NCBI GenBank assembly: GCA_030533235.1
Contig: JAUNJN010000015.1
Location: 1 to 45,204 of the forward strand
DNA: 45,204 nucleotides
Direction: 5' to 3'
From: Eubacteriales bacterium
GTDB taxonomy: Bacteria; Bacillota; Clostridia; Lachnospirales; Lachnospiraceae
Position numbers and translations under genes: made by a program. The notes below the pieces were generated by a model, which made no database searches, had not been told where the DNA came from, and saw nothing but the letters and a program-made list of their open reading frames with translations. This document shows positions 7,738-15,938 of the stretch, piece by piece (positions within the stretch are counted from its first letter, which is position 1; every line of letters starts with the position of its first letter).

Positions 7738-9414
7738 CTATTTTGAAATAAGATGCGTTCTATTTAAAGCACTGATTAATGCATATGCTGATGCATCAAT
7801 GATATCCGACTTTATTCCGGCACCCCAGGATATACCCGGATGACCTTCAACCTCTATACCGACATATGCACATGCCTGTGAATTAGAACCGACCTGAAGT
7901 GCATGTTCCTCGTAACATACCAATGAAAAACGAATGTCAAAGTGCTTCATAATTGCATTACTGATTGCATCCAGACGACCGTTACCATGCCCATGGTAAA
8001 CTTTTTTCATACCATCTACATGAATTGTAATCTCTGTATCGATACCATCCTTTTGAACGAAATGACATTCATTTAACTGAATTGGGCAATCACGGTTGAC
8101 ATATTCCTTCTGGAAAATATCGAGCACTTCCTTCGGAGAAAGCTCCTTATGCTGATGATCTGAAACACCCTTAACCGTATATCCCAAATCCTCACGCATC
8201 TTTGCCGGCAAATCAAAACCATATTTCTGTTCCAAAATAAATCCGATTCCGCCCTTACCGGACTGACTGTTGATACGTATAACATCTCCGTCATATTTTC
8301 TGCCGATATCCTCCGGATTTAACGGCAGATACGGTACGGTCCACATATTATCCTTAGCGTCTTCTCTGCATTTCATTCCCTTTGCGATTGCATCCTGATG
8401 CGAGCCTGAAAATGCAGCAAATACGAGCTGACCTGTATACGGGGAACGCTCATAGACATGCATTCTTGTAAGTCTTTCATAAATTTCCGTTATATGCGGA
8501 ATATCCGTAAAATCAAGCTTCGGATCAACACCGTGTGTAAACATATTCATCGCAAGTGTAATGATATCCACATTACCCGTACGCTCACCATTTCCAAATA
8601 AAGTACCCTCAATACGATCTGCGCCGGCAAGCAAACCAAGCTCTGCATCGGCAACACCGCAGCCTCGATCATTGTGCGGATGCAAGGAAAGGATTACATT
8701 CTCACGATTGTGCATGTTGTTGCTCATGTACTCAATCTGACTTGCATATACATGCGGCAAAGACATCTCCACAGTTGCAGGCAGATTGATGATCACCTTT
8801 CGCTCCGGAGTCGGTTTCCACTCATCAATAACCGCATTACATACTTCCAATGCATAATCAATCTCCGTACCCGTAAAGCTCTCCGGCGAATATTCAAATG
8901 TGTAATTTACGCCATACTCTTCTGCTAAATCATTTAAAAGCTTTGCACCATCGGTTGCAATCTTCAAAATCTCTTCTTTTGACTTCTTGAACACCTGTGT
9001 TCTCTGCGCATAGGAAGTTGAGTTGTACAAATGCACAACCGCATTTTTTGCGCCTTGTACTGCCTCAAATGTCTTTTTGATAATATGCTCACGTGCCTGT
9101 GTTAATACCTGAATTGTTACATCATCCGGAATCAAGTTTTCTTCAATCAAAGTTCTACAGAACTTATACTCTGTCTCAGATGCTGCCGGAAAACCGACTT
9201 CAATTTCTTTAAACCCAACACGTACAAGTTCCTTGAAAAACTCCAGTTTCTCATCTAAGCTCATCGGAACGATAAGTGCTTGATTGCCATCACGCAAATC
9301 CACGCTACACCATGCCGGTGCCTTGTCGATATATTCCTTGTTTACCCAATTTGTGCTCACTGTTGGCGGCATATAATATCCGCGCTTGTAATTTTCAAAA
9401 TTCTTCATACCCAT
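7738..9414 (-). CDS. leuA: 2-isopropylmalate synthase
   Basis: 558 aa from the ATG at 9414, which has AAAGG 6 nt upstream; an in-frame start at 9495 would extend into the T-box terminator. It condenses 2-oxoisovalerate with acetyl-CoA, the first committed step of leucine synthesis. The TIM-barrel catalytic part shows CSVDLRDGNQAL, IEVGFPAASETE and SLHPHNDRGCGVADAE (metal-binding His-x-His). The C-terminal allosteric domain (about 430-558) carries leucine feedback control in the family. Length and N-terminus match the longer LeuA type 2 form. It is preceded by a leucine-type T-box leader and stands alone, without leuBCD nearby. Confidence 0.96.
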   Translation of the reverse strand: MGMKNFENYKRGYYMPPTVSTNWVNKEYIDKAPAWCSVDLRDGNQALIVPMSLDEKLEFFKELVRVGFKEIEVGFPAASETEYKFCRTLIEENLIPDDVTIQVLTQAREHIIKKTFEAVQGAKNAVVHLYNSTSYAQRTQVFKKSKEEILKIATDGAKLLNDLAEEYGVNYTFEYSPESFTGTEIDYALEVCNAVIDEWKPTPERKVIINLPATVEMSLPHVYASQIEYMSNNMHNRENVILSLHPHNDRGCGVADAELGLLAGADRIEGTLFGNGERTGNVDIITLAMNMFTHGVDPKLDFTDIPHITEIYERLTRMHVYERSPYTGQLVFAAFSGSHQDAIAKGMKCREDAKDNMWTVPYLPLNPEDIGRKYDGDVIRINSQSGKGGIGFILEQKYGFDLPAKMREDLGYTVKGVSDHQHKELSPKEVLDIFQKEYVNRDCPIQLNECHFVQKDGIDTEITIHVDGMKKVYHGHGNGRLDAISNAIMKHFDIRFSLVCYEEHALQVGSNSQACAYVGIEVEGHPGISWGAGIKSDIIDASAYALISALNRTHLISK

Positions 9415-9489
9415 TTCCATCCTTTCTTTACACAACAATTGTTTGCTGCATATCTGTGATTTATAAAATGGAGGCACTGCAATAATGTG

Positions 9490-9765
9490 AAACAAAAAAA
9501 TAAACCTGAGTCTCCAATCATCTTAGAGACGCAAGTTCCTGCGCGGTACCACTCTAATTCATACAAATGTATGCACTCTCACAGATACGAACCTACTCGG
9601 TCTTATATCCTCCTGCGATAACGGTCAGGCTCCGTCCGTGTCTACTAATCTTTCAACCGGCTGCTCTGAGGCGAGTTCAAAACGCTTCCGACTCTGTCTT
9701 GCACCAACCGACAGCTCTCTGTAGTCTTCGTAGTTTCTACTACTCCTCTTCTTTGCATTTCTGTT
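9490..9765 (-). ncRNA. T-box leader RNA controlling leuA (leucine type)
   Basis: Minus strand, read from about 9765 down. Stem I contains the apical GGTTGGTGCAAGAC block (within 9690-9711). A specifier-loop segment GAACTCGCCTCAGAG (9664-9678) has a CTC leucine codon at 9673-9675. The T-box AGAGTGGTACCGCGC lies at 9541-9555. The terminator stem is 9503-9515 with 9525-9537 (13 bp, one mismatch) followed by TTTATTTTTTT. Established role: uncharged tRNA pairs with the specifier and the T-box and favours the antiterminator, so leuA is read when leucine is short. The alternative frame CTC in GCCTCA also reads as leucine. Confidence 0.95.
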
Positions 9766-9769
9766 ATCA

Positions 9770-9798
9770 AACATACCACAGTGCCTGCAATCTGTCAA
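9770..9798 (-). promoter_or_regulatory. Promoter of the T-box/leuA unit
   Basis: On the minus strand TTGACA (9793-9798), a 17-nt spacer and TATGTT (9770-9775). The transcript would start at about 9763, immediately before the T-box stem I. Confidence 0.85.
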
Positions 9799-9911
9799 CA
9801 GGAACATTTCATACATAATAAAATCCTGAAAGAATCAAGTGACATCGCAGTACATTTGCATTATAATTAACCTTAAACCATGCAGAAAAATAAAACATCC
9901 CGGAGGTATTT

Positions 9912-10688
9912 ATGGACAATCAGATTTGTTTTCCGAACGGAAAACGCAAGGCATTAACATTCAGCTATGACGACGGACAAATCCATGATCGTCGTCTCGT
10001 TGACATTTTTAACAAATATGGTCTCAAAGCAACCTTTCACCTAAATTCCGGTACATTGGATACGCCCGGATTTGTTACAAGTGATGAACTTACTTCATTA
10101 TATGCAGAACATGAAATTGCATGTCATGGAGTTAATCATCTTTGGCCGAGGCACCTTTCCACAGAACAGCTTGTAAGAGAAATTTGGGAAGACCGACTGG
10201 CATTAGAATCAAAAAGTAATCGAATCATAAAAGGTATGTCTTATGCCTTCGGCGAGTATTCAGATCAAGTTATTACAACTGCAAAGTCTCTCGGAATCGT
10301 TTATTCTCGAACTGTTAATTCACATAATGGTTTCAATGCACCTGCTGATTTTATGGAATGGCACCCTTCTGTCCATCATAATATAATTCTTGATGATGAT
10401 TCCTTGATTAACCGTTTCCTCAATCCTGAGGATTACCTTGATATGCCACTTTTATATATCTGGGGTCACAGCTTTGAGTTTGAGCTCGAAAACACCTGGG
10501 ACAAAATGGATGCACTTTGCAGTAAATTATCCGGTCACGACGATGTCTGGTATACAACCAACATCGAATATTATCGCTATATGCAGGCAGTGCGTTCATT
10601 AGAAACAAGTGCAGACGGAACACTGCTTTACAACCCATCCTCTACGAAGGTCTGGTATCGCCAAAAAAATGAGCTGAAAACAATATAA
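9912..10688 (+). CDS. Polysaccharide deacetylase family protein (NodB domain)
   Basis: 258 aa. TFSYDDG (residues 16-22) is the NodB motif 1, with Asp20/Asp21. CHGVNH (71-76) supplies the two metal-binding histidines (72 and 76). The domain would remove acetyl groups from a sugar or a related amide. There is no signal peptide or membrane segment, so it is probably cytoplasmic, unlike peptidoglycan deacetylases that are exported. CGGAGG precedes the ATG. It is a single plus-strand gene between divergent leuA and the convergent phosphatase gene. Substrate unknown. Confidence 0.82.
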   Translation: MDNQICFPNGKRKALTFSYDDGQIHDRRLVDIFNKYGLKATFHLNSGTLDTPGFVTSDELTSLYAEHEIACHGVNHLWPRHLSTEQLVREIWEDRLALESKSNRIIKGMSYAFGEYSDQVITTAKSLGIVYSRTVNSHNGFNAPADFMEWHPSVHHNIILDDDSLINRFLNPEDYLDMPLLYIWGHSFEFELENTWDKMDALCSKLSGHDDVWYTTNIEYYRYMQAVRSLETSADGTLLYNPSSTKVWYRQKNELKTI

Positions 10689-10718
10689 TGTTTCAACTCA
10701 CAAATTCATATTTCTTTT

Positions 10719-11342
10719 CTAATTACCCGGTTGTCGGTAAAAGATTCTCGTCTCATCGATTATTTCGTATTTTCCATCGGAATAATCCACGATGATGACA
10801 TTGCAGTTTGTCTGCAACCCACCGGACCAAAAATATTCCACGGAGTGCTTTTTAATGTAACTCATAATTGCTTTATTGAGTGCTCCGTGTGCAACAATCA
10901 TCACACGTTCATGCGAATCCGCCATCGGCTCAATGACTTCCTTCATAAAATCTCCCGCACGTGCAATCACCTGCTCAAACGTTTCTCCGTCTTCCGGCGC
11001 AACAAACAGCTCCGGTCTCTTAAAGAAATGTTGAAACGTAAGGCTCTCATCCTTAAGAAGCTCTGAAAAGTTTTGTCCCTCAAAACAACCAAACGACATT
11101 TCGCGAAGGCGTTCATCTGTATAATGCGGAATATCTCTCCCGTTACGAATAAGCTCTGCAGTCTCATACGCACGTATAAGCGGACTTGAGTAAATGACAT
11201 CAATTTGCGTGTCCATGAGTGCTTCTCCCGTTTCCTTCGCAAGTGCGCGTCCATTTTCCGATAATTCAATATCACAGCTTCCCTGTAAGCGTTTTTCTGC
11301 ATTCCACAGAGTTTCACCATGTCTTACAATGTATAATTCCAT
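10719..11342 (-). CDS. Histidine phosphatase family protein (phosphoglycerate mutase-like)
   Basis: 207 aa. The RHG motif YIVRHGETLWN places the phospho-accepting His at residue 8. EMSFGCFEGQ and a late VAHGAL motif complete the active site of the histidine phosphatase superfamily (GpmB/CobC-like). Substrate cannot be inferred from sequence; cobalt/vitamin phosphatase, sugar-phosphate phosphatase and mutase-like members all look like this. GAGAGG precedes the ATG. Third of a minus-strand run after ung and the 138-aa protein (33-bp gap). Confidence 0.88.
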   Translation of the reverse strand: MELYIVRHGETLWNAEKRLQGSCDIELSENGRALAKETGEALMDTQIDVIYSSPLIRAYETAELIRNGRDIPHYTDERLREMSFGCFEGQNFSELLKDESLTFQHFFKRPELFVAPEDGETFEQVIARAGDFMKEVIEPMADSHERVMIVAHGALNKAIMSYIKKHSVEYFWSGGLQTNCNVIIVDYSDGKYEIIDETRIFYRQPGN

Positions 11343-11375
11343 GTTAGCATCCTCTCATTTTGTTCTTTCTGAGTA

Positions 11376-11792
11376 TCAATACTGCTCCAAACGATTAAGT
11401 ATATCCTCTACCCGATAAATTGCCTCGTCAACCTGCGCAGCTGCCTGATTAATTCGATCCTGTACCATCCAGTCAACAATAAATCCATCAAAGAACCAAT
11501 CTGCAAATGACAAAAAATCTCCCGTTTCTATATCAAAGTATCCTGTCATATTTACATCATTTAATTCTCTGCTAAATTGTCTTAAATCATATTTTGCCTG
11601 TTCCATATTTTGCTTTGCCCGGTCCATCTTAGAATGCTTTGCCATCGTTGAGATAAAACCTCCGCCAAACATATCCCAGATTCCCCAGTTCTTCGCACTT
11701 TTTAAATTATGCTGTGCCTCACGCAAGCTTTCCAGTGCACGGTATCCGGCACCGATTGCTTCCATTCTTTCTTTTTCCCAATTATATGACAT
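11376..11792 (-). CDS. Conserved helical protein of unknown function
   Basis: 138 aa, cytoplasmic, helical, no membrane segment. The block NWGIWDMFGGGFISTMAKHSKMDRA (in parts, about residues 35-60) contains a Trp-Asp-x-x-Gly-Gly-Gly followed by a Lys-His-Ser element. I recall this pattern from small unannotated Firmicutes proteins, but cannot name a family. The C-terminus is an amphipathic helix that could dimerise. GGAGGGAAAACT precedes the ATG. It lies between ung and the phosphatase gene in the same direction. Confidence 0.75.
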   Translation of the reverse strand: MSYNWEKERMEAIGAGYRALESLREAQHNLKSAKNWGIWDMFGGGFISTMAKHSKMDRAKQNMEQAKYDLRQFSRELNDVNMTGYFDIETGDFLSFADWFFDGFIVDWMVQDRINQAAAQVDEAIYRVEDILNRLEQY

Positions 11793-11821
11793 AGTTTTCC
11801 CTCCACAAAAAGCGATACAAT

Positions 11822-12496
11822 CTAAATATTTTCAATCTGCCAATCAATCGGAGTAGCCCCGTTTTTGATTAAAAATTCATTTGTCTGACTGAAGTGATGA
11901 CATCCAAAAAATCCACGATATGCCGAAAGAGGAGACGGATGCGGAGCCTTTAGTATAAGATGCTTGGGATTATCAAGCATTGCCGCCTTTTTCTGAGCAA
12001 AGCTTCCCCATAGCAAAAATACAATCGGTCGATCCTGTTTATTAACAATCCGGATTGCCGCATCCGTAAATTCCTCCCAGCCCTTTCCCTGATGGGAGGC
12101 TGCCTGATGTGCACGTACGGTCAGAACCGCATTTAACATAAGAACACCCTGTTTTGCCCATTTTACCAAATAGCCGTTGTTAGGAATATAGCATCCAAGA
12201 TCGTCCTTAAGTTCCTTGTATATATTTACAAGGGAAGGCGGAGCTTCAATGTGCGGTTGCACGGAAAAGCACAGTCCGTGTGCCTGCCCTATGTTGTGAT
12301 ACGGATCCTGTCCGATAATTACACATTTTACTTCGGAAAGCGGAGTCAGATGAAACGCATTAAATATATCATCTCCCGGTGGAAACACCTGATAATGTGT
12401 ATATTCCGAACAAACAAACTCATATAGCTTTTTGTAATACTCCATTTTATATTCCGGCGAAATGGCTTCCGCCCAGTCATTCGTAATCGGTGGCAT
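11822..12496 (-). CDS. ung: Uracil-DNA glycosylase
   Basis: 224 aa from the ATG at 12496, which has GAGGT 7 nt upstream; an in-frame start at 12556 lacks a good site. It removes uracil from DNA to start base excision repair. Family 1 motifs: water-activating GQDPYHN (Asp64), FLLWGSFAQKK, and the DNA-intercalating HPSPLSAYRGF loop. Length matches the usual 220-230 aa. First gene of the run with the 138-aa protein and histidine phosphatase; divergent from cotJA. Confidence 0.97.
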   Translation of the reverse strand: MPPITNDWAEAISPEYKMEYYKKLYEFVCSEYTHYQVFPPGDDIFNAFHLTPLSEVKCVIIGQDPYHNIGQAHGLCFSVQPHIEAPPSLVNIYKELKDDLGCYIPNNGYLVKWAKQGVLMLNAVLTVRAHQAASHQGKGWEEFTDAAIRIVNKQDRPIVFLLWGSFAQKKAAMLDNPKHLILKAPHPSPLSAYRGFFGCHHFSQTNEFLIKNGATPIDWQIENI

Positions 12497-12589
12497 AGCT
12501 TGTACCTCTTTTTCTTTATCTCTTACTTTTTGTACTTTACACTCTAGTATATACATACGACCAAAAGATTACAATTATTTTCTTTCGGC

Positions 12590-12615
12590 ACATATTCTCA
12601 CCTGCAACATAAAAT
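12590..12615 (+). promoter_or_regulatory. Possible sigma-E-like promoter for the cotJ operon
   Basis: ACATATT (12590-12596) resembles the sigma-E -35 box and CATAAAAT (12608-12615) its -10 box (CATACAnT). The spacer is only 11 nt, shorter than the usual 13-15, so the call is weak. It is mentioned because cotJ is sigma-E controlled in Bacillus subtilis. Confidence 0.25.
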
Positions 12616-12680
12616 GAATTATACAAACATCATGCTGTATTTTACCAGTGTATAGCAAAAACGATATAAGGAGGGTCTTA

Positions 12681-13097
12681 ATGGAACCATATAGATCTTG
12701 TGGCCGTAACGGAAATTTCTGTGGCCAGGGCAACAGAAGCATGAACGGCTGCGACATGAACCGACGCGGATATGCGTCGCGCAGCACGCAGGATTGCTGT
12801 TCGCCGAGGAATCGTAATGCAGATGAATGTCCTGCTTCTAATTGTAAGATTGAGGAGCGTTGTGCCTATGTTGCGCAGAACAAAGAGGAATGCGGTTGTG
12901 TTTATTCCCCGCGTAGCAACTCAGAATACGATGATTGCAGAGACGACAATCCGCATATGCGTCATATGGCACTCGGTATGGCTTATGTGCAGATGCAACC
13001 ATGGGAGTGCTTAAGTGAGCCCGATACAGCCCTATGCCAGGGAACTGCATTTCCGTCTCTCAACTTAATTTTCTGTGGGATAAGGGGGAAGAAGTAA
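12681..13097 (+). CDS. cotJA: Spore coat protein CotJA with a cysteine-rich N-terminal extension
   Basis: 138 aa from the ATG at 12681, preceded by AAGGAGGG (12668-12675). Residues about 93-135 match CotJA: ALGMAYVQMQPW, EPDTAL and GTAFPSLNLIF. CotJA is one of three proteins of the CotJ coat complex. CotJA homologues are usually about 70-100 aa. Here residues 1-90 form an added low-complexity segment rich in Cys, Arg, Asn and Asp with 11 cysteines (7, 14, 24, 39, 40, 50, 55, 61, 71, 73 and 86). Its stop overlaps the cotJB start (TAATG). Confidence 0.88.
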   Translation: MEPYRSCGRNGNFCGQGNRSMNGCDMNRRGYASRSTQDCCSPRNRNADECPASNCKIEERCAYVAQNKEECGCVYSPRSNSEYDDCRDDNPHMRHMALGMAYVQMQPWECLSEPDTALCQGTAFPSLNLIFCGIRGKK

Positions 13098-13363
13098 TGC
13101 ATAATGCCATGAACAAACACGAATTATTTTCTATGATTACCAAATTTTCATTTATGTTAGACGATATTGTACTATACCTGGATACACATCCAGACTGTAA
13201 AGAAGCAATTGAAGCGTATAATCATTACAAAATGCTTCGCCAGGAAGCAATCTGTGAATACACAAAGATGTATGGACCGATTTGCAAATATAATGTTGAT
13301 ACCGACAATTGTTGGGACTGGATTAACAGACCTTGGCCATGGGAAGGAGCGTGTGATTGTTAA
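13097..13363 (+). CDS. cotJB: Spore coat protein CotJB
   Basis: 88 aa from the ATG at 13097, which shares its A with the cotJA stop; GGGGGAAG lies upstream. An in-frame start at 13034 would sit inside cotJA without an RBS. The helical body (MLDDIVLYLDTHPDC, AIEAYNHYKML) and the C-terminal W-x-W-x-x-x-PWPWEGAC tail are characteristic of CotJB. It works with CotJA and CotJC in the inner coat. Overlap with cotJA suggests translational coupling. Confidence 0.93.
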   Translation: MHNAMNKHELFSMITKFSFMLDDIVLYLDTHPDCKEAIEAYNHYKMLRQEAICEYTKMYGPICKYNVDTDNCWDWINRPWPWEGACDC

Positions 13364-14002
13364 ATGTGGGTGTATGAAAAAAGACTTCAATTTCCTGTAA
13401 ATATCAAGGAAACGAACGCCAAGCTGGCGCAGGCAATCATTAGTCAATACGGAGGTCCGGATGGCGAGATGGGCGCATCCATGCGATACCTCTCACAGCG
13501 CTATGCCATGCCGACAAAGGAAGCAATGGCAGTTTTGAATGATATCGGAACCGAGGAGCTCGGTCACCTTGAAATTGTAGGGACCATTGTTTACCAGTTG
13601 ACAAAAAATCTTTCAATGGAGGAAATCAAAGCCTCCGGCTTCGACAAATACTATGTTGACCATACAGTTGGTATCTGGCCGCAGGCTGCCGGCGGTGTGC
13701 CGTTTAATGCATGCGAATTTCAGAGCAAGGGAGATCCGATCACTGATTTGTACGAGGATCTTGCAGCAGAACAAAAGGCGCGTTCCACCTATGACAATAT
13801 CTTAAGACTGTGTAAGGACTATCCTGATGTCTATGAGCCGATCAAATTCTTACGTGCACGCGAGGTTGTTCACTTCCAGCGTTTCGGCGAGGCGCTGAGG
13901 CTTCTTGTCGACAAGCTTGACGAGAAAAACTTCTACGCATTTAATCCAAGCTTTGACACAGCCGCACCTTGTGTGAATAAGAGCAGCTTACATGATTGTT
14001 AA
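13364..14002 (+). CDS. cotJC: CotJC, manganese catalase-like spore coat protein
   Basis: 212 aa. MWVYEKRLQFPVNI is the typical CotJC start. Ferritin-like helices carry the dimanganese ligands: GAS...LNDIGTEELGHLE and REVVHFQRFGE, as in manganese catalases. The ATG follows the cotJB stop directly; AAGGAG lies about 15 nt upstream inside cotJB. The protein likely degrades peroxide, or serves as a structural ferritin-like component, in the coat. A bidirectional terminator follows at 14016. Confidence 0.95.
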   Translation: MWVYEKRLQFPVNIKETNAKLAQAIISQYGGPDGEMGASMRYLSQRYAMPTKEAMAVLNDIGTEELGHLEIVGTIVYQLTKNLSMEEIKASGFDKYYVDHTVGIWPQAAGGVPFNACEFQSKGDPITDLYEDLAAEQKARSTYDNILRLCKDYPDVYEPIKFLRAREVVHFQRFGEALRLLVDKLDEKNFYAFNPSFDTAAPCVNKSSLHDC

Positions 14003-14015
14003 CTATCACTAAATA

Positions 14016-14059
14016 AAACAGCCGGTCGAAATGATATTATCAAATATGACCGGCTGTTT
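14016..14059. terminator. Bidirectional terminator between cotJC and the AIM24 gene
   Basis: AAACAGCCGGTC (14016-14027) and GACCGGCTGTTT (14048-14059) form a perfect 12-bp stem with a 20-nt loop. Read leftward it is followed by TTTTATTTAG; read rightward by only TTT within the stem. It can end both the cotJ transcript and the opposing AIM24 transcript. Confidence 0.8.
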
Positions 14060-14086
14060 CCATAATACGCTATATAAATGATTGAT

Positions 14087-14980
14087 TTAATCAAGTAAAT
14101 CCTTAAACACACCAAATGCCTGTCTCACGCTACCGGATGCAGTATCACTTCTTCCCGCAGAAGAACCGGTATTACCGGACGATGCGTTTTCACTCAGGTC
14201 TGATTTGCCGGCAGACTTTTGTTCTGACATGACAGGTGCCATCCAAATCTTTCCGGTACCACGGTATACATTTACAAATCCTTCCTTTGATACTGCGGAG
14301 CCAATCAGACTCTTTGTTGATTTCTCAACCGTAAACTCCAGACTTCCGGACCATGCAATTGCCATATTGCCGTCAATCTTCATCACATCATCCTGAAGAT
14401 TAATCTCAAATAATTCCTCCATCGGAACGATAGATTCAAGTGCAACCGCCCCTTGTCCGTAAAGACTTAAATTAAATAATCCTTCTCTTCCGAGTATGGC
14501 AGAGCTCACATTACTTCTTGCAACAACCTTCTGCTGCACGGTGCTGTCGCATGCCAAAAACAATCCATCATCAAGCACAACACTTCCCCCCCATTGGGAA
14601 AGATCCGTAAGCAATATATGACGGAAGGTCGGCTCTAACATTACCTGTCCATAACCGGTATATTCCGGCTTGGCGGCCGTCTCACCCGTTACTGCTCCCT
14701 TTACCATCTTACCAAGGAAATTACCGACACCTGTCACGCCGCTTGACATCTGCACATTACCTGCCATCCACTGCATCGCACCTGCCTGCACCGTATATCC
14801 ATTGCCGTTTAGATTAAGCAACACCTGTCTTCTTTGAACATTCATCTTAGATGAAAAATATTCTGTTCTGGAAGTATACGGAGATACACTCATATCGCGT
14901 TTATATTCAAGCACCTGCATACCGCCAAGCTGATTTTTAACAACAACATTGTCTGAATTAAGCATTGAATGATTATACAT
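14087..14980 (-). CDS. AIM24 family protein, copy with Ser/Gly-rich tail
   Basis: 297 aa. Beta-rich AIM24/TIGR00266 fold (PF01987): MQWMAGNVQMSSGVTG, AWSGSLEFTVEKS and GFVNVYRGTGKI. Very similar to the 251-aa neighbour throughout residues about 20-250, including long identical stretches, so the pair arose by tandem duplication. It differs by a C-terminal tail of about 45 residues rich in Ser, Gly and Asn. AIM24 proteins are cytoplasmic and of unknown biochemical role. GAGGAGGGG precedes the ATG. Separated from the upstream copy by 16 bp. Confidence 0.88.
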   Translation of the reverse strand: MYNHSMLNSDNVVVKNQLGGMQVLEYKRDMSVSPYTSRTEYFSSKMNVQRRQVLLNLNGNGYTVQAGAMQWMAGNVQMSSGVTGVGNFLGKMVKGAVTGETAAKPEYTGYGQVMLEPTFRHILLTDLSQWGGSVVLDDGLFLACDSTVQQKVVARSNVSSAILGREGLFNLSLYGQGAVALESIVPMEELFEINLQDDVMKIDGNMAIAWSGSLEFTVEKSTKSLIGSAVSKEGFVNVYRGTGKIWMAPVMSEQKSAGKSDLSENASSGNTGSSAGRSDTASGSVRQAFGVFKDLLD

Positions 14981-14996
14981 CTGAACCCCTCCTCAT

Positions 14997-15752
14997 CTAC
15001 GCTGTCGGTGCCATGAGGATGGAACCGGTTCCTCTGTATACATTTACAAAACCTTCTTTTGATATTGCGGACCCAATCAGGCTCTTTGTTGATTTCTCAA
15101 CTGTAAACTCGAGGCTTCCGGACCACGCAATTGCCTGATTACCATCAATCTTCACAACATCATCCTGCAAGTTAAACATGACAAGCTCCTGCTGAGGAAC
15201 CGGGCTTTCGAGCACTGCAAGTCCCTGTCCCATGAGACTTAAATTAAACAAGCCTTCGCCACCTAACACCGCAGATGACACATTGCTTCTTGCTATTACC
15301 TTATGTTGAAGATGACTGTCACATGCAAGGAATAAACCATCCTCCAAAACAATCTGCCCCCACTGAGAAACATCCACAATAATAATATGCTTGTATGTAG
15401 GCTCTAACATAAGAAGTCCCTGTCCGGTATATTCCGGCTTGGCAGCCGTCTCCCCCGTTACTGCACCCTTTACCATCTTTCCAAGGAAATTGCCAACACC
15501 GGTCACACCACTGGACATCTGTACATTGCCAAGCATCCACTGCATTGCGCCTGCCTGAACGGTACAGCCTGTGTTGTTTAACTCTACCAACACCTGACGT
15601 CTCTTAACATTCATCTCTGCTGAGAAATATGCTGTTTCTGCATTATAAGGTGAAACCGAAAGATCTCTTTGGTGTTCAAAGACCTTATATTGTCCCGTCT
15701 GATTAATACATATCATATTGCTGTTGTCATAAAAATTGTTTACCTGAAACAT
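14997..15752 (-). CDS. AIM24 family protein, short copy
   Basis: 251 aa from the ATG at 15752, preceded by AAGGAGG; an in-frame start at 15782 lacks one. Same domain as the downstream copy, with shared blocks GNVQMSSGVTGVGNF and EFTVEKSTKSLIG. It ends soon after the domain, with MAPTA, so it lacks the tail of its partner. The pair is transcribed from the promoter at 15792-15819. Function not known. Confidence 0.9.
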   Translation of the reverse strand: MFQVNNFYDNSNMICINQTGQYKVFEHQRDLSVSPYNAETAYFSAEMNVKRRQVLVELNNTGCTVQAGAMQWMLGNVQMSSGVTGVGNFLGKMVKGAVTGETAAKPEYTGQGLLMLEPTYKHIIIVDVSQWGQIVLEDGLFLACDSHLQHKVIARSNVSSAVLGGEGLFNLSLMGQGLAVLESPVPQQELVMFNLQDDVVKIDGNQAIAWSGSLEFTVEKSTKSLIGSAISKEGFVNVYRGTGSILMAPTA

Positions 15753-15791
15753 AAATTTCCTCCTTTGCTTGCATTTCTCCATTACAAAATT

Positions 15792-15819
15792 ATTATATCA
15801 CTCGAAATACATTGTGCAA
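15792..15819 (-). promoter_or_regulatory. Promoter of the AIM24 pair
   Basis: Minus strand: TTGCAC (15814-15819), 16-nt spacer, consensus TATAAT (15792-15797). The start site would be about 30 nt before the ATG at 15752. Confidence 0.7.
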
Positions 15820-15866
15820 GAAAAAACACTCTGTAATTAATATTACACTTTAAATTTCGTTTACTC

Positions 15867-15895
15867 TTGCGATTATTGCCAAATACTACTAAAAT
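15867..15895 (+). promoter_or_regulatory. Promoter of the flippase/glycosyltransferase operon
   Basis: Plus strand: TTGCGA (15867-15872), 17-nt spacer, TAAAAT (15890-15895). The start would fall near 15902, which favours the ATG at 15939 over the one at 15912. It is divergent from the AIM24 promoter. Confidence 0.65.
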
Positions 15896-15938
15896 AGAAT
15901 AGTTAGATAAAATGAGAAGAATATATTTGAGGGTACTT

